DNA of 64,000 bases from Argopecten irradians. Taxonomy: Eukaryota; Mollusca; Bivalvia; Pectinida; Pectinidae. Both the position numbers and the translations under genes were made by a program. The first letter of the stretch is position 1. Every line of letters begins with the position of its first letter. Below, one piece after another: positions 35,365 to 48,843 of the stretch. The notes beneath the pieces were generated by a model. The model ran no database searches. It worked only from the letters and a program-made list of their open reading frames with translations, and was not told the DNA's origin. The stretch covers positions 40,845,604 to 40,909,603 of the forward strand of contig NC_091142.1 in assembly GCF_041381155.1 (NCBI RefSeq). Direction: 5' to 3'.

Positions 35365-35528
35365 ATATAGGGATTGGATTGCGCTTTTATGTTAACCATG
35401 CCTGTATGGAGCAATTCCTCTAAGAATATATTCTATGGGGCGCGTTAGCGCCCCATATTGAATATATTCTTAGAGGAATTGCTCCATACAAGCATGGTTA
35501 ACATAAAAGCGAAATCCAATCCCTATAT
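35365..35528. mobile_element. 164 bp near-perfect foldback
   Basis: Two arms of about 80 bp pair almost fully, from ATATAGGGATTGGATT at the left to its complement at the right, meeting at GGGGCGCGTTAGCGCCCC with a four-base loop. Only a few mismatches are seen. It resembles a foldback MITE; target-site duplications are not clear. Confidence 0.75.
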
Positions 35529-36776
35529 TTACACTCACATGACTTTTTTTCATTTATATTTTATGCAATAAAATCGTCATTTGAATGTGACGTAATTATT
35601 CAATAAAAGTCGGTCAAAAGTGGGAGGAGCTTGCTCAATTGAACAGCGAATGATGACTCTTCACATAAGGTAGAATTATTCATCCGCGACGACAAAAAGT
35701 CCAATATTTTATTGTAAAATAAACATGACAAACAAAGTCAATTTCAGAGATAATTTGATTTAATCAGATCAGAACTTTAAATATATATTCAATTTTGCTA
35801 AAAGTTAGTATATAGCGTAATAACATAAAGAATTTGTACACGGTCACATGTGTGTACTCGGTGACCGTTATTGTGCAGCGAGGCGAAGCTGACGCACGCT
35901 TACACACTGGAGTTGTCAAAACACCGATTTCAAGTAGCTCAATGTGTTTGAGATGTCGTCTGACTTGACGATATTACATCCTTGGGAGCCATGTGATTAT
36001 ATAATCTACGCTCATATCGCCATCGATAGATGAAACAAATTCACTTGTATTCGATGGATACAATGTATTTGTGGTGACGCGTAACTGTCAACACGTGGAT
36101 TATTAGCGGTGCATGTTTTATAATACACATGATTAAATTCTCAAAGAACAAAGACAAGAGGATATGATTATAACTGACCTCTATCAGAGGATCTCACGCC
36201 CGTCCACCTCAAAGACTCGATCGTAGGACGAACATAGGCACAGAGGTAATGTTTTCATTTGACACTCATCATTTTTAACAAAAATGAAAGCACGTCGCCC
36301 CGGTCGGGATATTTTTCCGTTTCTTTATAAAATTGTTAATTTAAAAATTGTTTGAATCATATATAAATATAAAATATGTATTATTTTGTTTACATTCTTC
36401 CAAAATCCTATGAAAAAAACAACAATATATACGTAATGTTGTGTCAAAATGTAAACAAAGCCATGTGTTTCTTTTTTTTTAAAAAGTAGTCCTTTTACGT
36501 TGCACAGAACATTTTCATACGCAAGTTCAAAGTTCAATGTTACCATGCAGTTATGGTAAACAAAATCGGCTAGTACTTACGTATAGTGACCAAGCCTAGC
36601 AAGTGTAAATATATACATATAAATTGTACATGTACTTTACGTTGTACGTGGGGAATACAGGTATACACTGTACCTGCATTTACGTAATAATATACATATT
36701 TCACTGCAGTCCCACTATGTAACCTTACCAAGCGCAGTTGGCAGTCATGTAAACAATGAACTTCAAGCGCTTAATA
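35529..36776. other. Non-coding, nothing recognised
   Basis: AT-rich; no gene-like frame. Confidence 0.4.
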
Positions 36777-36860
36777 TGACGTCATTATCACTGTGACGAC
36801 GTCACAATTGTCGTTCCAGCGATCATGGAAGATGGCTGTTCAAATGGCTGTTCCATCAAT
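36777..36860. promoter_or_regulatory. CRE-type palindromes, promoter-like patch
   Basis: TGACGTCA at 36777-36784 and the palindrome GTGACGACGTCAC at 36793-36805, followed by GGAAGATGGC, a YY1-like word. No gene can be assigned; the Penelope-like remnant begins about 250 bp further on. Confidence 0.35.
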
Positions 36861-37089
36861 GACGATAACGAATGATTTTTTCATTATAGATGCAAAATTC
36901 CTTGGGATTTAGTCATAAAATTGTAACCAAATGCAAATATAAGCATTGAACGTCTTTCAGTTGGCATTCATGGCTATGAATGCCAGCTAAATGACGCTCA
37001 ATGCTTAAAATGACTTGTGTACTTGTGCACACAGGGCTTTCGTTATGGTCACTTGGCCTAGGGCCCTTTTCCCCTCTTTCCCATCCCAC

Positions 37090-38886
37090 CACCCAAGAAG
37101 GTGACACCTTACTAGCTACTGTTGCCGAGCGCTTCATTCACTACAACAAAATGCTGAAATTGTCATCAAACCAGCAAATAAAGGCGCGGCAGTTATAATT
37201 ATTAACAGGAGAGACTACATTACAGAAGCAAACCGTCAGCTGTCTAACGCACAGTTCTACCAGAAACTGGATAGGGACCCCACAGAGGAACACACCAAAC
37301 TGGTCAATGACACCTTAGATAGGATTCTAGACCGAGGAGATATTGATGAAGACACAGCGAGCTTTTTACGACCAGAGAACGCTCAAGCAGGTAAATTCTA
37401 TCTCCTCCCCAAAATCTACAAACCTGGCAACCCGGGCAGGCCAATAACTCTATAGGCCACCCTACCGAAAAGATATCTAAGTTGATTGATTTCCATTTAC
37501 GCCCCATTGTTGAACATCTACCATCCTATCTAACAGATACTACTGATTACTTGAATAAAACGCCTTGCCATGACCTACCAGGTGGCACTCTGTTAGTTAC
37601 GGCATGGGACAGACGTGTGTCTAACCATCTGTCGACCCAGAGTTTAGTAGATCTCCTTAAACTTGTCCTCACCCTTAACAGCTTCAAGTTTAATGACGAC
37701 AACTACTTGCAAATCAGTGGTACAGCTATGGGCACCAAGATGGCTCCTTCGTATGCCAATGTATTCATGGGACACCTTGAATCTGCTATCTTAACATCAG
37801 CCCCAATCCAACCTTTCAGTTGGCTCAGATTCATTGACGATATTGAAATAAAATGGACCTCCAACCGACAGTCTCTCGATGAATTTATTGAACATGCCAA
37901 CACATTCCACAATACCATCAAATTCACTGCCGATATATCATCAGATACAAATATATTTCTAGACACTAGATCCACCTTAGTTGAAAGGGCCATTAGTACT
38001 GACTTGTATTCCAATCCTACTGATTCTCATCTATACCTCCGTCCCACCAGTTGTCATCCCTCGCATACCACCAGATGCATTCCCTATTCACAAGCTTTAC
38101 GAGTCCGTCGTATAGTGTCCGACAATACCACCTTCAAACGCCGGTGCGAAGAGATGAAATACCACCTTCTCTCTAGAGGATACAAATCGCATCTGATCGA
38201 CCAATAAATCGACAAGGTCCGCGCCCTAGATAGAGCCAATCTCCTCATATACCCAACCAAAACTGCCACTCAACGTGTTCCCTGTGTGGTAACATTCCAT
38301 CCTAACTTACCACATCTCCCTTCTATCCTTAGGAACCACTGGAAACTCATTGAGTCATCAACAAAACTTAGGCATATTTTCCGAGAGCCACCGCTACTAG
38401 TCTACCGCAGACCCAAAAATGTAAAAAAACCTTGTAGTAAGAAGCAAACTTGCTCCTGCTGCACAAACGGGTTTATTCCAAACATGCAACAATAAACGGT
38501 GCATGATGTCGTCACAGCATCCACAGACAAATTTGAATGTGCTATCAACAACAGAGCATACAACATCCGACAGAACCTGACGTGCAAATCCAGCAATGTC
38601 ATTCATCTACCTCCTCTCTTGTAGGAAATGCACAATGCAATACATTGGGGAAACCGGTGGTCCACTCAACGTCAGAATCAACAATCACCGCTGGTCTATC
38701 AAACATAACAAACCTGACTATCCGCTTGCCAGACATTTCAACTTGCCCATCCATAGTTAGAAAGACATGCAGGTGATTGCAATTGAGCACTGCTCCTACT
38801 GGACACAAACCAAGCGTCGATCGAGAGAGAGATTCTGGATTACCTATCTACAGACCCGCTATCCCAAAGGCATTAACGACCGTTAA
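37090..38886 (+). mobile_element. Penelope-like retroelement, broken
   Basis: Conceptual frames show the N-terminal part (VIIINRRDYITEANRQLS), an RT part at 37482-38207 ([37 protein letters not shown]) and a GIY-YIG endonuclease part at about 38599-38886 (IYLLSC, MQYIGETGGPLNVRI, RERFWI). RT followed by GIY-YIG is the signature of Penelope-like elements. It has several breaks and is inactive. The ends are not defined, and no terminal repeats were seen. Confidence 0.85.
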
Positions 38887-41800
38887 ATATACAAATTGAC
38901 ATCAATTGATCACTTGCTTTTCAATTCATTCCAGCATTTTCCCGTTCTGTTCTACGCGTTTTTGATCCTTTACATATGTTGCCCAGCAAAAGGCGACTAA
39001 ATTTGGGACTTTGCTTCTTTGTCAACACACCGAGGAGATAGGCGACTAAATTTGCATCCAATACCAATGAACACTATAAATCAATTTCGCCACACATTTA
39101 CTATAGAATACCAGAAATGGATACCCAGAGGATTTATGTACAAGAAAAACATATTATATTACATTAGTTAAATTGTGAAGAAAAAGATAAAATAAAAATT
39201 CATGTAATCTGCACCTGATGCTCAAAGTAACCAGAGTTTCTTCCAACTCTAACACCACATAATAGACATTCTATTGTATAATATGCCACTTCACTTAGTC
39301 TGGCAATAGATCTAGAGTCATTGGAACCAGAACAATCTTGCTATCCAGATGGAAACTGGGATGGTGATTTTATTTTTTATTTTAAACATTTTAAGAGATT
39401 CTGTACCTGGACTTTATATATATGGATGGAATACCTGACCAGATTAAAAACACCAATGTATCTGCAATAGCTGAATATGATTATTCATACTGTATTATGT
39501 TTTTCAGTCTCTAATATGTCCAAGCCTTTTGAAATGAGAGTAATGTAAAAATAAAAATCAAATCTTACATGAATATTTCATCTTCTTTTCAGGATATATT
39601 TCTTACCTGTAATATGTATACTCAGTCTGTTGGTTAAAAAAATTCGTGCCAGGTCCCTGTGTGATGAATCAAGAGTTTTTTGGGGCGTTTGGAAACTGAT
39701 TTTGGATAAAAACATATATATAAAAAGGTGTTTTTTACATTCATGATCACACCATGATTACACGAAAAGTGTATCTTTATTAGTCTAAGATCTATGTTTA
39801 AGTGTAACTTTCTAAGCAATGGTGTATTCAATATGAGCAAGATTTTTAAAAAAAGGTATTTAGCTATATACATGTACACATATAAGAATGAAACTGAAAC
39901 TCAGCCAGTCCAATGAGTTCATCACCATTTTCCAATCAGCATTATTAAAAATACCATACCTGCATCTGACTTTTGAGTTATTTCTAATTTAATTCATACA
40001 GTTGTGACCTTTTACAAGTTATTGTGTTAAAAAAAGAAAACATGACAGACACAATGTATAGATACATGCACATGGATATTCTCTACATAAATAATGCAAC
40101 CAAAGGCCAGAGCTATTGGTACTTTTGTGTTTTAATTAGAAAAAGGTTATACTAGGTACATTGATAAATCAGTTGCCTTAGTAAATAGCAAATTACTGCA
40201 GTGTGCACACATATGAAGAGTACTGCATTGCAATTTTGATTATATCCATATGTAAACCTATTCATCTGAACATCTTGATTTCGAAACACTTACGCTATCG
40301 GCTTACTACATATGACGGAATATGTAAGAAATGATATAGAATATTAAACATGTACTGTTGAATATTATTGACATTCAAAAACTCCTCTAAAATAATAAGA
40401 CCCGTGCATAAATATGAAATATTTAATGTTGTTAACAGTTAATGAGACAAACAAAACGTTGTACAACATAATAAAATATATCTTTCCATGTTTCATTCGA
40501 CTGGAGACCCACATAAATGTTTCTATAAGCAGAAAAATGCATTTTTTGTGTAGGCTCGCTTTCGGTTGCCATGGTAACATTTTAGTCCCAAACATAAACG
40601 ATTTGTCATCAAATTGACCATGTTCTCTTCAAAAATCAATATGCATTTTGAAAGGTAACCAAAATTATAATATAAAACATTTTTATCACTTTCATCGGCT
40701 TAAGAGCTTTAAATGTAAGAAACTTTAACATTTTTATGAAAGTCCAAAATTCCGGTTGCTATGGTAACATCATTAACGCAAAAACATAATTTTTCATACG
40801 AAATCTGAAAAGGGTGTGATCTGAAGTTTCTAAATATATATGGGTTGATTACAAAAATGTTGATGCAAAAGGGTGAAAAATCACTTCGAAACAAAATATT
40901 CGAGTTCCGTGAGTTCCACAAAAAATTCTTGGGAGTTAAGGGGTTAAAGAATTAAAACGTTTTTTGGTTAAGAGTGTTACCAGCAAAACATTTTTTTTTT
41001 ATTCTTGAAAAAAAACCCATCCAATAACTGACTGTGTTCTTAACTGACGATGGTAATACATGGCCTCTAAAACTCTACGTAAATACGTAAATATCTACTG
41101 AAAAGTTTTGGCGTAAGATGATTTAGCTGTTGGGTGTTATTTCATATATGGTATAAATATAGGAAAGGTTGGGTTTGGGTAAAAGAAAAAGAACTGGATT
41201 TGCTAACCTTTATATGCTCCGCCTGTATTAAATAGTTTTAGTGTTCGCGTTGGAAGTCCTTGATTTTACTGATTGTCACATTATCACTACATTATCAATC
41301 AAAGTTAAACCTAAGGTCAAGACTGATATTTAAATTCTTATTTATATGCACTTTGTCGAGTTTAAAAGTGTACAACTACAATTTTGCTTGTAATAATAAT
41401 TTTCATTGGCTTAAGAATTATACTTTATCGGCACATAAAGGAAAACTTTGTAACGTTGCTTCTGATTTGCTGATAAAATAGCGTAATGATTTAAAGTTGC
41501 ATTGCTGCTAATTTCACTGTAACGATATGTAACTTAAACATTTGATATTTAAACATTGACATGTAACTTGATGATTTAGCTCCCCAAAAGCATATGTCGG
41601 CCTATAAGAGAGCCGAAATCTAGGAATCATATATTCCTGGTTTTGAATAAAGCGCCTTCAATCACCGCCATGTTCAGTGACTTCGGGTTTTGTCGGATTC
41701 CTAATCGTATCACGTGACTGACGTTCGACACGACCTGCACGTGGTGAGCCAGGTAACTAGCGTAAGCACACATGTGTTTGTTTACGTTTTCCTTCTGGCC

Positions 41801-43126
41801 TATATGAGCAAATCATGCTAGTACATGTATATGTCCACAGATTGAGTATTTGAAACATCCAATTTACACATTACCGTAAAATGTTGTGTGTATCAAATAT
41901 CGTAATGTGCGAGCATTATTTTCTTTATAGATATAGTCTGATGAGGTCGACCACATATTTTGTTTATGAAAAATTGTTGATATTTTCTCTTGGTTTCACA
42001 AAAAAGATTTTTTACTTTTATAATTAAAGATACGTCCAGTGCTGCCTTTTTATAAAAAGTGGTAAAATTAGAAAGTTTAAACCTCAGGCAGACGGAGAAA
42101 AATACACTTAAACAGTTTTCACTATGACCAAAAGAGCGAAAGTTATAGACCATACAACTTTAATGAAAAAGAAATTGATTAAAAATTAATTCGGAATTTC
42201 GGTTAGATTATCTTTAGTTCATTGAATTATAAGGATTACTTTAAATAGATTATGTCATGTAAAAAAAGTCTACTTAGCTTCCTCAACGAGAAATCTGCAC
42301 CACAAACGGCTTCGCGGTTTATTTAGAGTACACTCAGATTAATGTGTTTTATCTACAAAACATAAAATAATCTATTTAAGTTAACCCTTAAATAACTGAT
42401 TCAATTTATAAAGTATACAAATACTTTAGTTACCTTAGTAACGTGAGCCATCCCAGAAGATTACTGACATACAGTGAAATCATTGTTCCAACTAACTGGA
42501 ATATGACGGGCAAAGCGGGGACAAACAATTGTAGATTTTTATTCTAACGAAATCAAAAGCTTAATCAGATAGCATAAGCCAAGAGTGGAAATAGGTATAA
42601 CCATGACTTTTTTCTGTATGTTTTTCGAAGTGTAATAAATTTTTATTTAAACATTAGTTTCAGTACTGAATTCGTACCCAGCTTAGCACATGAATGTAAT
42701 TGAAACAATCATTGGTATTGGATAAAATATCGTTTGTGCTATTTCTTTGACTAATGTATGTTTCAGTTATAGTCTACGTTGTCTATTTGTAAAGTAGTTA
42801 AGCTGTCATGACATACAACAATGTTTTACCACAAGTCCTCTACATCTGGGTTATGGCTGCTGGTTTGAGCTTTTTTCTCTGCGTCTCCGGCTTTCCTTAT
42901 CCAATAAATCAGGCACGTTTTTAAATGACTAAACAAACAAATGGCTACCTAAGGTATCCCGGTACATTTTGTAAAGCTTCGTAATGGGAAGAAGTAAATT
43001 CTTACAAAGTGGTTTTACAGAGGCACAACTCCTATTGATAAAGAAGAAAAGAATAATATCCATTTCATACTGAATATATTTAAGTACTTTGAACATAACT
43101 TACACAATCGTCTTTGTCAGCTATCC
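38887..43126. other. Long non-coding stretch, few signals
   Basis: AT-rich, without gene-like frames. It holds two RFX/X-box-like palindromes (40565-40578 and 40755-40768), a possible transposon end (40932-40947), an E-box word at 41734-41748, and from about 42860 the downstream flank of gene 4, which aligns with the flank of gene 5. Confidence 0.45.
40565..40578. promoter_or_regulatory. RFX/X-box-like palindrome
   Basis: GTTGCCATGGTAAC, close to the X-box bound by RFX factors. Variants occur at 40755-40768 (GTTGCTATGGTAAC) and 50715-50728 (GTTACCATGGCAAC). They could be regulatory or part of a dispersed repeat. Confidence 0.35.
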
Positions 43127-46100
43127 TTAGTACTTGGCTCCTACAACATAGAAGTTCTATATGCAGCATCGTACAAAGAACAAAAACGTTTAATCACTTC
43201 ATTACAGAATTTTGACGTCCATATCCATACGTTATGAAAAGAACGTCATTTTATCTGAACCAATTAACGCCTCTATATATTTTAGATAAGAAAATAAGTG
43301 TTTTATTTCCCCCAATAACACCTTAACAACAGAGATTACCTCTGCTTCCCAAATCCACCACTACCTCCACTACCTGATCATCCGAACCCACTTGTGCTTC
43401 CACTGCCTGCTCCTGAAAATCCACCGTATCTGCCAATTCCACTGCTTTCTCCCATTCCGCCCCCTCCGAACCCACCGCTATTTGCGTAACCAAATCCACG
43501 TATCCGCCAAATTCACCGCTTCCTCCCATTCCACTACCTCTGAACCAACCGCTGCCAACGCTACTTGCTCCTCCAAATCAACCTTCTCAACAAAATCCAC
43601 CAATATTTTCCATTCCACTACCTCCGAAACAACTGCTGCCAACGTTATTTGCGCATCCAAATCCACCTTTTCAACCAAATCAACGCCTTCCTTACATTCC
43701 ATTACCTCCGAACCCACTGCTTCCAGCGCTACTCACGCCTCCAATCCCACCGTATCCGCCAAATATACCGCTTCCTCCCATTCCACTACCTCCGAACGCA
43801 GTGCTGCTAACGCTGCTTGCGCCTCGAAATCCACATTTTTAACAAAATCCACCGCTTTCTTCCATTCCATTACCCCCGAACCAACCGCTGCCACCACTAC
43901 TTGGGGCTCCAAATTCACCGCTGCTACTGCAAAATTCACCGCTTTCTTCCATTCCATTACCTGTGAACCCACTACTATCAACGCTATTTTCGCCTCCAAA
44001 CTTTTTCAACAAAATAAAATGCTTTCATCCATTCCATTACCCCCGAACCAACCGCTGCCACCACTACTTGGGGCTCCAAATTCACCGCTGCTACTTCAAC
44101 ATTCACCGCTTTCTTCCATTCCATTACCTCTGAACCCACTACTACCAACGCTATTTTCGCCTCCAAACTATTTCAACAAAATAAAATGCTTTCTTCCATT
44201 CCATTACCCCCGAACCAACCGCTGCCACCACTACTTGGGGCTCCAAATTCACCGCTGCTACTTCAACATTCACCGCTTTCTTCCATTCCATTACCTCTGA
44301 ACCCACTACTACCAACGCTATTTTCGTCTCCAAACTTTTTCAACAAAATAAAGTGCTTTCTTCCATTCAACTACCTCCGAACCCATCGCTGCCACCACTA
44401 CTTTGGGCTCCAGATCACCGCTGCTACCGCCAAAAGCACAGCTTTCTTCCATTCCACTACTCCGAACCCATCGCTTCCTCCCATTCAATTACCCCCGAAA
44501 CCACAACTGCCACTACTACTTGGGGCTCTAAATCCATCGCTGCTACCGCAAAATCCACCGCTTTTTTCCATTCCACTACCTCCGAACCAACTGCAGCCAA
44601 CGTTATTTGCGCCTCCAAATCCACCTTTTTAACCAAATCAACGCCTTCCTTACATTCAACTACCTCCGAACCCACTGCTTCCAACGCTACTTACGCTTCC
44701 AAACCCACCGTATCCACCAAACATACCGCTTCCTCCCATTCCACTACGTCCGAACCCACTGCTACTTGTGCCACCAAATCCACAGTATCCGTCAAATTCA
44801 CCGTTTCATCCCATTCTTCTACCGAACTAACCGCTGCCACCGCTATTTGCGTAACCAAATCCAACGTATCAGCCAAATTCACCGCTTCCTCCCATTCCAC
44901 TACCTCTGAACCAACCGCTACCAACGCTACTTGCGCCTCCAAATCAACCTTTTCAACAAAATCCATCAATTTCTTCCATTCTACTACCTCCGAACCAACT
45001 GCTGCCAACGTTATTTGTGCCTCCAAATCCACCTTTTCAACCAAATCAACGCCTTCCTTACATTCCATTATCTCCGAACCCACTGCTACCAACGCTACTC
45101 ACGCCTCCAAATCCACCTTTTTAACAAAAACCACCGCTTTCTTCAATTCCACTACCCCCAAACCCAGTGCTGCCAACGCTACTTGAGCCACTTAATCCAC
45201 CGTATCCGCCAAATCCTCCGCTTTCCTCCATTCCACTACCTCCGAACACAACGCTGTTACTGCTACTTGCGCCTTCAAACCCACCATTTCCGCTAAATCC
45301 ACCTCTTCCTCTCTTTGCAATACCTCCGAACCCACCGCTGCCTCCGAAGTCGCCACTACTTCTACTTCCGAATCCACCACTTCCCCCATCGCTCATTCCT
45401 CCGAAACCACCTTTATCTCCGAATCCTCCGCTTTCACCAAATCCACCACTTCCTCCAAATCCACCACTTTCACGTAATTCTCCTGCACTACTTTAAGACA
45501 CATTTCCAAATATTCCCTTTCCTCCAAATACTTCACTTCCATATTTACATTTATTTTCAATAGCAGATGGAAAAATAGCATTATTTATATTTTTAGTATA
45601 TTGGTATTTAATGGAAATCTTAATCATGCTTTTTTGTCTAAATATTTAAGTGATTTCGAAATGATTATAACAACTGTATTGTTTATTACTTCTTAGTTAT
45701 TAAATACAGAAGTATACACTAGTGCACAACCTAAATATATGCTTACCGAGAGCTTTCTACTGTCACTCTTGGTCACTCTCATTTATTTAATCGGAATTTA
45801 ATAAATTGCGTATATCTAAGTTTTTACGTTAGATTATCCCAATCTAATGACATTTCTATTATCATTAAAATCAACATAGCATATAAATGGATGACATCTT
45901 TTCATGATTATAATTTTCTTTAGAAACTTCAGTTTTACTTGCAGCGTTGACGCTGACAGCCAATCAAACGTGTTTATTGTTCTGTACCATTAATATATAA
46001 AGATAAAAGAGGATATCTTAAGTTATTTATATTAGTCTTACACATACCCTGTCGTGTACCAATGTTTATTTAAGATGACAAACTAACAAATGTTACCTTT
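43127..46100 (-). pseudogene. Decayed GGFGGSG-type secreted protein gene (gene 4)
   Basis: A degenerate copy of gene 5 on the minus strand. The last exon is intact (43140-43127, GAKY-stop after a TAG acceptor). The repeat exon (about 45555-43330) is a long series of units reading GGFGG, SGMEESGGF and KGGFGG but with many stops and frame changes; the best-kept piece is 45396-45121. The signal exon remnant near 45975-45940 has ATA where the start codon should be, lacks part of the hydrophobic core, and has lost the GT donor context. The flanks align with those of gene 5, so it arose by segmental duplication and then decayed. Confidence 0.8.
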
Positions 46101-46789
46101 GAAATATAGAATGACATACCTTTCACATTAAAACGTGATGGAAATCTCGTTATAACCACATGAGCTTGACGTTCTGTCAATAATATATATCAGAAACATA
46201 TATAAAAAAAAAAACCAACCCTATATACTATATAAAAACAGCAGGAATGAAATGCATCGCTGGCAAAATTGTTCACCACCTTCGGTAAAAGTTCTATTCT
46301 GTGTTATGTGTGCATGTATCACCGCGCCGATAATACAATAAGATGTTATTCTTCACATATATCAACACTAACCTGTTCACAACCCAATCCCAATAAGTTT
46401 AAACCCATGTCATTCTGAAAGTTTGCAGATTTCGCTGCCACCTTGTGTTATTCCTGAATCCATTAAAGTTGCTGAGTGAATCTGTGACCCGCATTTTAGC
46501 CCTATCTTCCAATTAAGCATAATGAAATGATATTCAGCAATATTTGCAGCAAGAATAGGACCAAAATTTGGGTCTCAAATTCTTTCAGCAATTTTACTTT
46601 GACATGATAATTTACTTTGAAAAGATAACGTGTTTTAAAGCAATATCAAGTGATTAACAAATACAAAAAAAAACAAAAACAAAAAAAACCCAAAAAAACA
46701 AGCGAAATTTCAGATGATCAATACACATTACTTGTATAGATTTACATTTCTCCTAATTGACCCGTGGTAGAGACAAAACCTTACAGGTT
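46101..46789. other. Non-coding, nothing recognised
   Basis: AT-rich with A-rich runs near 46200 and 46660-46700. Confidence 0.4.
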
Positions 46790-47507
46790 ATTAATTCACT
46801 TTATAGATCTGTCAAATCTTCTGTTTATCTTAATGGTATAAATGTTCTAATTTCTTTAAGAACAATTTCGGAATAGTGCAAGGAGAAATATTGTCGCCTC
46901 TATTATTCTCTCTTTTCGTTACTGATTTTGAAACTTCATTTATTCAGAGTGGCGCTACAGGATATGATTGCATTTATTTTATGTACGTAAAATTAAGTTT
47001 ATTCCTTCTGATGTACGCTGACGATCTTGTCTTTATTTCAGAAAATGCCAATTTGATACAGACAATTGTTTTAATTGTGTGTCTTATGTTACACGTTACA
47101 TTACCTTTTTTCGTTAGGCGTCGGTGAGGTTTGGGAGAACAAGTCTTCATTTTATCATAGATATATTCTTCTTTTGATAAAACAATTGTTTATCAATATC
47201 AGTAATTGTTAATGTTAAGAAGAATACTTGATACATCTTCAAAATGCTCTCCTTATAAACATCTAGCTTGATTTGACTAAGTATGTTCCAGCCAAATATC
47301 GGATTTGTCTTACGAAATTTATCTGTCTGCTCAATAGAGACTGGTAGATATGTCAATTTATCAATGGAACAACGACTTTGTGAAAAATGTTATCTCGATA
47401 TAGAAGATAAATCTAATTTTACATTAATTTGTAATAAATTTCAAAATTTAAGAATTAAGTATATTAAACTATATTACTGGCGAAAACCATCAATGTTTAA
47501 ACTTTGA
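46790..47507 (+). mobile_element. LINE remnant: RT piece and C-terminal piece
   Basis: Plus-strand frames show YRSVKSSVYLNG, then GIVQGEILSPLLFSLFVTDF and LLMYADDLVFISE (an RT with the YADD motif), and further on IETGRYVNLSMEQRLCEKC and YYWRKPSMFKL, the C-terminal region with a cysteine cluster. The part between is missing and frames change, so it is inactive. It is a non-LTR element; the clade is not settled by eye. Confidence 0.75.
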
Positions 47508-47575
47508 GTTTTTGTTGAAATTAAAAATATCAAGATACCTGTATTACTATAGCTATGTAAGGAATATCATAGTAT

Positions 47576-48105
47576 TCTTAAAGTTATATGTGCCGTAACT
47601 GGCCGAAAATTTGGACATGCTATTTTTTCTTCATTTATCTATTTAAAACCATAAGTTTTGATGAATAAAGCTGTGAAAATCATTCAAATGGACAGACAAA
47701 CATATATAATGCCTTATAAACGTTAGTTGGAACACATAGGTTATGCACTGTGAAATTCTTGTTTTTATGCCTTATACACGTTTAGATGGAGACATACCTT
47801 CAGAAATCACTTTCCAATTACTAATAATACTGTAAAAATGTGCAATGAAATTGTGGACAACAATATGGCTTCATGGTCTGACCGTATGAACTCATTTCAC
47901 TACACTGAAGATGTTAATATAATGATTTTTGGCAGTACTGCCAAAAATCATTTTCAGCTCTATTTTGTTCTTGTAAAACTTAAACCTATACATTGAAAGT
48001 ATTGTAATTCTCAAAATGTTGGTAACTTTTGGAGTTGAATAACATATTAAAAGCTCTTCTTGATTCGTGACTATGAAAAATACGGCACATATAACTTTAA
48101 AGTTT
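47576..48105. mobile_element. 530 bp MITE with TTAA flanks
   Basis: Inverted ends AGTTATATGTGCCGTA (left) and TACGGCACATATAACT (right), each next to TTAA, which suggests piggyBac or Kolobok-type insertion. Near the middle (47921-47952) is a perfect 32 bp palindrome whose half is AATGATTTTTGGCAGT. The left half is related to 30200-30475. No coding capacity. Confidence 0.75.
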
Positions 48106-48843
48106 AAAACCCCGTTTAAACTGGTGATTTTGTATGCATATATATCACTTCTTAGGTGTACTTGAACATAACTTGATTGATATATAGTGTCTTTGAATCC
48201 GTCTTAATCATTGATATCACTGTTGTCTCGTGAATTGTTGTGTAGTTTATAAACTTCGGCAAAATATAGAAATAAAAGTACATTTTTTGTTGTTGTCCAT
48301 AGGTTTCTGTACATTTTCCTGTCACATTATATTTACTAGTGTTTATAACAGCTAGTAGGAGCGCTAATTTGATCGGATTTGACTTTACATAGGCATACAC
48401 TTTGAGTCCTTTTTTATCTTGACAGATCTATGGCGGCATTGTGAACCATTGTTATAAGAGAAATTACCATTACTCGTGGGTGAAAATTTATAGTATACGT
48501 TGACTAGCTCGTGGAGGCCGAGTGATGAAGATGTCCAGGCATACAGAAATATATTACCACAATTCTATATCGTGCATTTCCAAGGTACTGACAGCTGGTC
48601 GGTAGTTTTCTCCGTGTCTCCGGCTTTCCTTCTCCAATAAACCAGGCACGTTTTAAAATGCTGACCAATAAAATGCTCGTTAAACTTTGAATAGCTTCGT
48701 AATGTGAAGAAGTTATTTCTTACAAGGGGTTTATATATAGGCACAAATATCATTAATAAAAAAGAAAAGAATAATATCCATTTCATACTAATTTATCTAA
48801 GTACTGTTAACATAACTTCCACAATTGTCTTTGTCAGCTATCC
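48106..48843. other. Spacer and 3' region of gene 5
   Basis: From about 48595 to 48843 the sequence aligns with 42860-43126 and is the downstream region of gene 5. The rest is AT-rich without recognisable features. Confidence 0.45.

Noticed and set aside
37001-37198. Small independent gene before the Penelope-like RT
   Set aside because: The following bases continue in other frames as the N-terminal part of the Penelope-like element; it is part of that remnant.
43392-45496. Several long frames across gene 4, such as Ser/Thr-rich and VDLEAQ-type repeats
   Set aside because: They are other-frame shadows of a decayed 100 bp-scale Gly repeat. The paralogue gene 5 fixes the true frame, and none of the shadows has a signal exon.
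48565-48786. 73-codon minus-strand frame as the tail of gene 5
   Set aside because: The better last exon is 48857-48844, with a proper acceptor, correct phase and the same GAKY-stop in gene 4. The frame lies in the 3' region.
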